A DNA stretch of 64,000 bases from Quercus robur. Lineage: Eukaryota; Streptophyta; Magnoliopsida; Fagales; Fagaceae. The notes under the pieces were generated by a model. It did not search any database and had not been told where the DNA came from. It saw nothing but the letters and a program-made list of their open reading frames with translations. The translations under genes and the position numbers were made by a program. Of this stretch, positions 51,527-61,339 are shown in pieces. Every line of letters begins with the position of its first letter. Positions within the stretch are counted from its first letter, which is position 1. The stretch lies in NCBI RefSeq assembly GCF_932294415.1, contig NC_065535.1, forward strand, positions 11,812,282 to 11,876,281, read 5' to 3'.

Positions 51527-51593
51527 TATAGCCTAGTGGTAGTGTCACCCTCTGTGTTGCTTGGTTTATGGGGTTTGAACCTCATCTCTCCAC
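51527..51593 (+). mobile_element. SINE-like sequence split by a LINE
   Basis: Box A-like TAGCCTAGTGGTAGTG and box B-like GGGTTTGAACCTC lie about 35 bases apart. The 3' part is interrupted by the LINE at 51594, whose target duplication CCTCATCTCTCCAC lies directly after box B. SINE sequence may continue at 57475. Confidence 0.5.
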
Positions 51594-51639
51594 TTTTTTT
51601 TTTTTTTTTTGATAGGAAAATTGCACTTCCATTGAATAA

Positions 51640-54600
51640 TCAGTTCAAGTTCAAAACATCATGGTGAAGAGATTGCTCAATAAAGCAAGGGTTCTCTTCT
51701 AACCAAGCAGTAAAATCAATAATACCCGACGCATGCTTTGCTAACAAATGCGCTGGTCTATTACATTGTCTACGGACATGTGAATAATCCACCCGTCTTA
51801 CAAAACCACTCAAGACTTTGATACCTGCTATCACTGTTGCCACTGAAGAGGGAGGTGAGGTGTTACCACACAGTGCATTTACAACTGTTAGGGAATCCCC
51901 TTCAATGATAATGTCCTGCACACCGATATCCCTTGCGAACTGAACTCCTGCTTCAAGAGCCTTTGCCTCAGTTTCCAGCGGCCCCAATGGTGCATTAATC
52001 CGCTTGCTCAGTGCTGCAATTACCTGACCATGGCAGTCCCGAATTAATACCCCAACTCCAACTGCCTTCTGTGCTTTGAAGACCGCTCCATCCACGTTCA
52101 CTTTATATCTATCTGGCGGTGGAGGTGTCCATCTCTCTACCTGAACTTCTGGAACCGTGGCTGGTCGATCAAGGGCCATGTAATACTCCCTTAGATAACG
52201 GGAAGTCCACTGCACCAGTTCGCCACCCGATTTCTTTTTTCCTCCATTACGCACCTCGTTTCTATTACTCCAGATTGCCCATGCTATTGCTGCAACCAAC
52301 GCTACCTTGGACTCCTCATACTTTCCTTCCATAATCATGTGCCACATTAAATCAAAACATGAACGGATCTTATCTACAGCTATACTGAAATGGATCTTTG
52401 TACAACTCCATACTTCTCTGGCTCTCGGGCAGCTCCAAAATAAGTGTCCTGTTGTCTCAGGTTCTTCATGGCAGTCAATGCAGCAGTCTTCTTGCAGAAT
52501 CTTCCTTCATACCAGATTTGTCTTTGTAGGTAGGCTATCACGGCATGCCCTCCAAATAAAATGCCGAATCTTATGTGGTGCTTGTATCATCCATAGTAGC
52601 TTCCAAAATTTCTTAGTTTGGCTCTCATCTGAGCTTGAGCCGTAATTGGGAGGTCGGGAGAGGTTCATTGCTAGCTTGTATGCGCTCTGAACAGTGAATA
52701 AGCCATTTGCACTTTCTGCCCATATGATTCTATCATCCGGTGGCTGTATGCTCAACGGTATACTTTTGATACACTCTGCCTCATGTGGGAGAAACAGAGC
52801 ATCAATCACTTGTGCTTTCCACTGTGTAGACTCCTGGTCAATTAACTCACACACCTTAGTATCTGCACTCAAGAATAATCTGGGGGATACGACTTTGTAT
52901 GTTAAGGTAGATGGTAGCCACTTATCACTCCATACCCGAATGGATGTCCCCTTCCCTACACTCCATCGACTTCCTTCCTTCACCAAATACTAAGCCGCCA
53001 TAATACTCCTCCACACATACGATGGATTTGTACCAATTGAAGCATTTATAAAATCTGTACGAGGGAAATACCGTGCCTTAAACAGCCTATATAATAAGGA
53101 ATCCTGCATTGTTTGAAGTCTCCACCCTTGTTTAGCAAGTAGAGCAAGGTTGAATTGTTTTAGTTGTCGAAAACCCATTCCACCGGCTGCCTTGGGTTCA
53201 CATAATTTATCCCAACTAAGCCACGCCATTTTCCTCTCATTTTGTTTCTGACCCCACCAAAAATTGCGAATCAGGCTAGTCAATTCGTCACATAGAGAGT
53301 CGGGTATTTTAAAACAATTCATTGTGTAAGTAGGTATAGCTTGAGCTACAGCCTTAATCAACACTTCTTTTCCTGCTTTTGACAAGAGTTTCTCCTTCCA
53401 CCCTGCTAATTTCTTGCAAAGCCTTTCTTTGATTTCCTTAAACGAATTTCTTTTACTTCTTCCCACAAGAGACGGTAATCCCAAGTACTTCTCATGTTGC
53501 TTAATGACTTGTGCCCCAAATCTATTCTTGATTTCTTCCTTCACCTCATCCGTAGTGTTTCTACTAAAAAACAGTGATGTTTTTGCTCTATTCAGTTGTT
53601 GACCGGATGCCTTCTCATAGACTGCAAGGATTTTTTGTAAGGTGTTGCACTCTTCAATTGTGGCCTTACAAAAAATAATGCTGTCGTCTGCAAAGAAAAG
53701 GTGTGAGATTCTTGGTCCATTTCTGCAAATACTCAACCCCTCCATCTCTCCATTATCCACCGCTTTCTGAATTAGAGCTGATAGAGCTTCTGCACATAAA
53801 AGGAATAAATAAGGTGACAAGGGGTCTCCTTGTCGTAGACCCCTTGTAGGAATAATATGCCCTTTTGGATTACCATTTATTCTTACAGAGTATGACACTG
53901 ATGAAATACATCTTATTATCAGATTCCTCCATTTTTCCTCAAAACCCAATTTTGTCATAATCCTTTCAAGGCACACCCATTCTACTCTATCATACGCCTT
54001 ACTCATATCTAATTTAAGAGTCATCTCCCCTTTCTTGCCACCCATTTTATGATGAATGTGATGCATGGACTCAAAAGCTACTAAAACATTATCGGTGATC
54101 AACCGTCCATGCACAAATGCACTTTGGGTGTCACTAATAATGGATGGTAGTATCTTCTTCAACCTATTAGCTATTACTTTGGATGTAATTCTAAAAACCA
54201 CATTACAAAGACTAATAGGTCTATAATCAGTCACACATTTTGGCTCTTTAATTTTTGGAATAAGGACTATATGAGTTTCATTAAAATTAGGGGGTGCTAC
54301 ACCATTATTTAGAAAATCAAGAATGGTTTTTGTGACTACCTCACCAATATCCGACCAAAAATGCTGATAAAACAAAGGAGGCATACCATCCGGTCCAGGT
54401 GCTTTTAGAGGGTGCATTTGTTTCAGTGCTATCCTTACTTCATTCTCCATAAAATCCCTTGCAAGCCTCCGGTTCATGGCTGGTGTCACCTTTGGCTGAA
54501 TAGCATTCAACACCTCATTGAACTCATTCGGCTCACTTGTTGTGAAAAGCTCTTTATAGTAGTCCACCACCATCTCTCCCATTCGGTCTTCATCATCTTG

Positions 54601-55757
54601 CCAACATCCGTTTGAGTCTAGCAGCCCCTCCATCATATTTTTCTTATGTCTAGCTGATGCTTTTGCATGGAAAAACCGAGTATTTCTATCCCCATCTTGG
54701 TACCAACTAATCCTTGATCTTTGAAACCACATAGCATCCTCTTTCTCATGCCACCCATTCAGCTCCATCCTTGTATTCCTCATGTCTTGGATATTACTTG
54801 GAGATGCTGGCTGTAGTTCTAGCCATTCCAAATGTTTTTGTAGAGCAGCTATTTTTTGGCCAACATGCCCAAATTCGTTCTTATTCCATGCCTCAAGCTT
54901 CATCCGACATTGATCTAAGCATGATAGTAATGGATAATCTGAAATAGAAGTCAGCCCCTCTTTCCACGCCTCCAACACCACTGCCTTGCACCTCGGATCC
55001 TTTAGCCCATTTTTTCAAATCTAAACAACCGCCTTGGTCTTCTTCTCCTTCTTTTATTTGTGAATCTAAGCAATAATGGTGAATGGTCAGAAGCTGAGGA
55101 TGTAAGGTGATACAATCTAGCCATAGGAAACCGATTTATCCATTCATTTGTGGCCAATGCACGATCAAGCCTTTCACGTATCTGAGTCCCATCCTTTTTT
55201 TGATACAGCCAAGTAAAACATGGACCTATAAATCCCATATCCTTCAATCCGCAGTAGTCAATTGTCTCCACGAATCTCATCATTTGCTGCCTAGGCCGAG
55301 AACTACCACCTTCCTTCTCCGACATCCTAGTTAATTCATTGAAGTCTCCAATGACCAACCATGGTAGAGGGGACGTGTGGCTCAACTGCTTCATCCTTGT
55401 CTAAGATTCTGACCTCTTTGAAGTATCCGGATTGCCGTAAAATCCTGTTAAGTGCCACCAACCGGAATCTGTTTCGCCTTCCACAAGAGCATCAATGTGT
55501 GTTTGTGAGTAAGTTTGGACGTCTAAACGAACCTCCTCCTTCCATAGTAGTGCCAGCCCACCACTTGCACCATCGCTATCCACAAAGAAACCATTCTTGA
55601 ACTCACATTTGTCTCGAACCATAATCATCCAATCCTCGTTCGACTTAGTCTCCATGAGAAAGACTATTTTGGGAACTTCTTTTTTTATTACCTCTTTCAA
55701 GGCGTTAACTGTCCGGAGGTTCCCAAGCCCTCGGCAGTTCCAACTTAATAGATTCAT
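51640..55757 (-). pseudogene. LINE-A ORF2: endonuclease, reverse transcriptase, zinc finger, RNase H
   Basis: ATG at 55757 (MNLLSWNCRGLGN). Endonuclease motifs: SWNCRGLG, METKS, FYGNP, GDFNEL, ERLDRALA, SDHSPLLL. Reverse transcriptase: [45 protein letters not shown] and the catalytic [11 protein letters not shown]. Then the zf-RVT region, and RNase H with VNVDGAVF, LEAGVQFA, IIEGDSLTVVNAL and HVRRQCNRPAHLLAKHA. Interruptions: in-frame TAG at 55401-55403, a frameshift between about 55002 and 54981, TAG at 52990-52992 and TGA at 52507-52509. The catalytic motifs are otherwise intact. The enzyme nicks target DNA and copies its own RNA into it. Confidence 0.92.
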
Positions 55758-57283
55758 TGGACCCGGCGGGGCTGCCCAGCAACCTCCGCCGCTCTAAATT
55801 CTGAAGCCAATAGCAAGCTTAAGTCTTTTGTTTCTTGCTCAATTTTAGTACGTTTTTCTTTTTCCTGCATCAAGCCATCCTTTGTTTGCTGCATTTTCAA
55901 TTTCCGTTTGGGCCCCTCTTTTTGCTCTGTTATATCCTCTTTTTCAATAGCTGGTCTGCTAATTCTAACCCATGTTCCTTTGGGCCGAGCCCCTTCTTCC
56001 TGCATGGGCCTACTTAAGCCCTCCTCACTACTAGCCGTATTCCTCATGCCCTCCTTCTTTCTTCCTTTACTTGCTTTTTCCTTTTCCACCCACCCCATGC
56101 AAAATTATGGATTCATTAAATCTCCCTCTTCTATACGGTTCTGTAACCGTGGAATATTTTTTATTTCCACACCCAGCTGCTCCGTTCCACTTTCCTTGCA
56201 TTCCACAATTTCCATATTCATCATCTTTCCATGATTAGCCTCATTTACTCCCGTTTGACTTGCGTGTGGACGTTTGGTTCCGATATTTCCGTTTATTGCC
56301 TCATCTAGTGCCTTTAATTCCTCCGTAAAAACCGTTGCACATTGATTCCCTTTTACTGTCACTGCCTCACCTGTAACTGTCACTACCTCACCGGTAACTG
56401 CACTGCCTGAACCACCGCTAGCAGCGTTTTCCGTCCTCTTCAACCTCATTGGTATCCCCTGTTTCTTGTCCACCGCCTTGGTAAGCCCTCCCTCCTTATA
56501 CTTCGCCTCTGCATTCCCTTTTTCATACCCCTGGACTTCCACGACTGTCTTCTTCATTGGGTTGTATTGATTAGCATGCATCCATGGACCAAATTGTTGT
56601 TTGCTTGGTGATAGTGTTCCACGACTCCGCAGCTAGAGACTACACTCCTTGTCATCATGAGTGAGATGGCCACACCAGTAACATAGATTAGGTAACCTTT
56701 CATACATAAAGGAAACCCAACCTTCTTCATTCTCATCAAATTTAACCCTCCGACCTCTGCATAGTGGCTCCGATACATCAATGACCACCCTTACTCTCAG
56801 AAAATTACCACCCCTCATTTCAGTCTGATCTTTCGGCACCGTGACCTCTCCCAATGTCTCACCTAAACTGCTTGCCACCTCGCTTGACAGTAGGGAATAT
56901 GGTAGATTATGAATCTGAATCCAAAAAGCTACCTTGTTGAATTGGAGGTTCTCAATCGGAGAAGACATATCATACCTTTGGAAGACCACCAAATGTCTAT
57001 CAAACGCCCAAGGTTCGCCCATAAGGACCTTTTCAATATCCTCCTCAGATTCGAACGCAAAGAGTAATATATTATCCCCTGCATTGCTGACTTCAAATTT
57101 TCTTCTCGTGCGCCACAAAGGCCTAAAAGTTTTTGCTACCGCCTCAATGTTTATAGATCGCCGCGTAAAGAACTTTGCTGCTAAAGTATATGTCTGCCTT
57201 TTCTTATTTTTTGATAGATCAAACTTGTTATCCTCCTTACTAGACAACGATAGTTTCTTCCAATCCTTTGTTAGTTCCTCCAT
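55754..57283 (-). pseudogene. LINE-A ORF1: nucleic-acid-binding protein (DUF4283 and zinc knuckle)
   Basis: Starts at the ATG at 57283 (MEELTKDWKKLSLSSKE). The N-terminal domain is of the DUF4283 type common in plant LINE ORF1 (AKFFTRRSINIEAVAKTFRP, FAFESEEDIEKVLMGEPWAF, VAFWIQIHNLPYSL). A CCHC knuckle follows (CYWCGHLTHDDKEC). The rest is Lys/Glu-rich and charged. Two in-frame stops (near 56630 and 56102) interrupt it. Its own stop codon overlaps the ORF2 start as ATGA. Confidence 0.88.
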
Positions 57284-57474
57284 ACTCACCCACGCTCACT
57301 GTATCCCCACCCCCTGAAGAAAAAACCCCTAGCCCTACTAGCAACGTTGTCACTAGAGGGAACTCACCTTCCTCCTCAAACAAGGAGGGTAACCACTATG
57401 CTACGGTATGGAGAGGAGGAAACCCTGCTCTAAGCCCTACCGAGAACAGACTAAATTTTTCCTCATCTCTCCAC

Positions 57475-58980
57475 TATTTCATACTTAATACACAAAACTC
57501 TCACTTTTGTGAAGTCTAGGAGAATATCAGTAGGCAGTCAATTTGATTAGAGAATCTCACTTTTCTAGCAGCACTGCAGCGGGCAATAAAAGTTTCTTTT
57601 GGATACCATTGATTTGGATTTGGATTTGAGAGGGCCCAAATCCAAATTCTTTGTTTGGATAACTTAAAATCAGAGGAATTTGGATTTGGCCCAGATCCAT
57701 CATGGATTTCAGGGGTCCAAATTTGTTAATTTCAAATCCTCTCACGGACCATGGAATTTTAAATCCCTCACTACACACTCTTCACTATTCTCACATTTCT
57801 CCACCTCTCTCTTCCTCGGCGCCACAAGCTCTTCTTCTTTCTTTATTTCTCACAGCAACACAGGTTCATCACTCTAACTTTTCTCTTCTTCGTTGACCTC
57901 TCTATTTCTCTATTTCTACTAAATCTGAATCCATATAGGCTCTAGGATGTGGGTTTCATTTGATTTGATTTTTTTTTTTTTTTTGTGGGTTTGCTTGGGT
58001 TTCATTTAATTGTTTGTGGGTTTTGTTAGGGTTTTGTTCATTTGTTTGTGCGTTTTGTTTCATAGTATTTTCGATGACTTGTTTTGGGTTTGTCTTTATT
58101 TTCTATTTCTATTTTCTTTTTGTGGGTTTGTAATGCAAATTATTTGTTTGATGAAATGCTTCTATGAACTATCTGTGAGTTGTGAAGTAATAACTAATAA
58201 GTAATTGAAGAAGGTAAACAAAAATGAACGTACTTAAGCAGGGGAGCAATATCTAGTGACATTCTGTATAATAACTTCATCTTCTGCCTTGAAGAAGGTG
58301 AACAAAAATGAATTTGGTGAAGGTGTGTAGCACACTGCTTGGTACTTTGCCCTTCCAGTTTGCCAGGCTCTGAGAAGTGAAGTCATAACTATGCACATAG
58401 ATAACATATAGAATATAGATGGAGGGTTTTAAATCCCATAGGAAGTGAAGTCATTCCTTCTTATGTTCCACTGGAAGTTCCATGACAATCTGTCATATTC
58501 ATACATGAAATGAGATGACTTACTCTTTCATCACACATTTTAACAAAGATTTAGTTTGTTCTCTGTTGTATTCTAAAAAATTAGAAAGAAAAAAAGTTAA
58601 TGGAACATTACGTTATATGGTTGATCAATTACACAATTAGTGTACCATTTTGTAAATGGATAGTAAATGTATTGGTGGACAACAATTCTCTCAAGTGTGG
58701 TGCTCCAAAGGTTTTGCCAAACTGGCTTCTTTGCCTTATTTTTATTTTTATTTTTATTTTTTTAGGGTGGTATTTAATTACTATATAATTTTAGGCATTG
58801 TTTATTTGGTTTTGTAAAGGTGGGTCTTATAGCTTGTTTTACTTAAGGTAGTATTATGCAAAAACAGTTTCACAATTGTAAGAAAAGCATCCCATTATCC
58901 CAATAGATCTGAATGGTATGCGTTCTAATCGAAAATCAATGTAACAATAAAGTCTTGAAGATATAACTTTTTGGTGAGTT
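57475..58980. other. Non-coding DNA between two LINEs, with a small hairpin
   Basis: No gene recognised. At about 57610-57650 an inverted repeat (GATTTGGATTTG and CAAATCCAAATTC) forms a short stem, possibly a MITE. A pyrimidine-rich tract at about 57770-57910 resembles a plant 5' leader but no frame follows it. The rest is AT-rich. Confidence 0.45.
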
Positions 58981-59057
58981 CCCCTGAATATTTGAGAGGC
59001 CCGGCTACTTCAAATTAGCTAGAAAATTTGCAGCTTTCTTCTTTCGATCTTTCTATT

Positions 59058-61289
59058 ATGGGTGGTTCTCGCTGTTTTTGTATTGAATCCAAATTTTTTC
59101 AATTGGTGGTAGAGGAAGGGGGACGGTATTTTTCTTTAAGGATTTTTTAACGGAGTAGGTACTTCATGGGTAAGAATGCGGCACAATGGCTGATGAAGAG
59201 TACAGAACAAATTGCCGTTGGGATTAGTCCGAAGTATTTTTATACATTTAGGGAAGGTGATGTAGCCTACACCCTCCAACGGAGCTCTAACTCTTTTGGC
59301 TTGTTCCTACTTTTGTCTGAACTTAAAGTTGGTGGGTCTAGCAGGTCCATTATTATTCCAGAAGGCAGAGCAAAGAATGGGTGGAGGGTTTTTGGGTTAG
59401 AATTAAGGAAGATGTTGGAACCTGAAAACTATGTGAATGGTGGTTCTGGTCATTCGAAATTTGTAGCTCAGCTTCATCAGGATAAATCAAGGGTTCAACC
59501 ATTTAAAACTTTTGCTTATACGGTGCATGAGAATCAAATGTAGGTCAGGGGCAGAAATCAGCCAAATCTGTTAAGCGCCCATGATAAAGGGAAATTGCAA
59601 TTAGGGGATAATAAAGGGGAGAAGCAGAACCCAGTAATTGAACAGAGGAGGTTGAGTGAAACGTCGGTGTGCATACCAGGTCCGATGACTCTAGGAGGAA
59701 GAGATGTGGGTTCTTGGCACATTAATGTGGAATTTAATTTGGGAGAGACAAATCCGGTAGGAAATAGAAGGAGTTTTCCGTTGAAATTCAAATCAATTTT
59801 GAATGAATCTATTTATGGAAAAAACGTGAACAGAGGAATTCTTATTGGACAGGAGAAGGCTTGACCGTAGAGGTGAATGGGGAAGGAAAAAGGCGTGTTG
59901 CATGGAATTCTAATAAAGGTCGACTAAAGAGTTTTAAATGAGACACAAGGAGTCAGAGGGAGCACGTGGTAGGTCCTCCTAGTGGGTCACGAATTCTAAA
60001 AAATTCTGTGATGGGCTTAGAACAATTTAGGTGTGCTGTAGGGATTTCTAATAAAGGTGGATTGAGGAATTCTAAATGGGTCACAAGGAGTCAGAGGAAG
60101 CACGTGGTGGGTCCTTCTAGTGGGTCACGGGGTCAAAGATTGAGTCCCACATTGGCCTAAACTGTTTGGGCTCTAATCAGTCTAATGAAGTTTGCTTCTC
60201 GGGCCCAAGTATTTATGAAATGCACAAGCCCTCTTCTATGACTAGCCCAACATTCCTGGCCCACTCGGTGACACCATTGATATCTCCTTCAGACAAGCCC
60301 AAGTCATTGATGTCCACTATCAAGGTGTCTAGGTGACAGGTAGAGCCTCTGTTGCTTGTTAGTCGCAGTTGGTCTAATGGAATCAGCTTGGATAGTCTCA
60401 CGGTGGTTGCGATAGAGGCTGGGCTCAACTCCAATGGTTTCGTGGTGAAGCCAATGGAGGATATTAATAGCTATCTTGATAGGAAAAGCTCCGACAGCAC
60501 CATAGTGGATGGGTTGGAGGTTGGGACCAGCTCCGACGATCTTATGGTGGCTCCGATGGAGATTAATCGCATTTTCTCTACTGGGTTTAACTCTAATGGT
60601 CACGCAGTGGCTCAGATGGAATTAAATGTTAGCTCCCCTGATGGGTTCAACTCTGATGACTTCACAATGGTTCCGAGAAGGGTATTTTCTTGGCAGATAT
60701 CCTTTAGAGACTATCGGTTGCAAATTTTGTGGATTTTGGTGTCAATAGTGTGGATAAAGTTGGGAGTGAGTGTAGTGTGCTATTGATTCAAGGGGCAGAC
60801 AACAAGGGCACCAGGCCGTTAGATATGGGTAAGATTGGCCAGCCTAATTTAGCGTTGATGGAACCAAAGTAAGATTGTGGCCTATCTGTTTTGGGTGTCT
60901 CGACGGTGGAGGAAGTGGCTTTCCCAGAAGTGGTTTTGGGTGAGGAGGAGAGTTTGGCAGATTGTAATCCGTTGTTTACTATTATCCCTTTGGGGCTAGC
61001 CTTGTCAATAGAAGTGCACAATGATTATGAGGTGTTAGATATTGGTGGTACGCTGGATGTCTCTAAACGGGTGAAGAACAAAATCCCAGGTTTTAGTAAA
61101 GTGATTGGGCTTTCTGTGAATCGTCATGAAAATTTGTGTATTGCTTATCTTCAAATGCTAGAAAGGGAGATGGAGGTTATTAACCAGCAGCGGAAGAAAG
61201 CAGCTACTAACCACAAAGTAGCATCCTCCACGAGTAAAGGGAAAAGAGAGTTGGGGAATTTAATCTCAACGGTTAACTATGATGGGAGA
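59058..61289 (+). pseudogene. LINE-B ORF1 region
   Basis: ATG at 59058 (MGGSRCFCIESKFFQLVVEE), followed after an in-frame TAA by MGKNAAQWLMKSTEQIAVG, KYFYTFREGDVAYTLQRSSN and RAKNGWRVFGLELRKMLEPE. Sequences of this kind sit directly upstream of LINE ORF2 in plants. The middle (60.2-60.8 kb) is broken into short frames with repeated SSDDLMVAPME / SPDGFNSDDFTMVP-like phrases. The last part (60891-61289) ends just before ORF2. The function is presumed nucleic-acid binding, but no zinc knuckle is seen. Confidence 0.65.
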
Positions 61290-61339
61290 TAGTGTGTTGG
61301 AAGTACGGTAGAGACAGTTGTGGGGCCATAAAAGTCTTT

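Larger units (their letters stand above)
51594..57460 (-). mobile_element. Nearly full-length L1-type LINE (LINE-A)
   Basis: About 5.87 kb on the minus strand with a poly(A) tail (T run at 51594-51610 on the plus strand). It is flanked by a perfect 14-bp target duplication, CCTCATCTCTCCAC (51580-51593 and 57461-57474). ORF1 and ORF2 both span full length, with a few in-frame stops and one frameshift. The long duplication and tail indicate target-primed reverse transcription, and the state of the frames suggests a fairly recent insertion. Confidence 0.93.
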
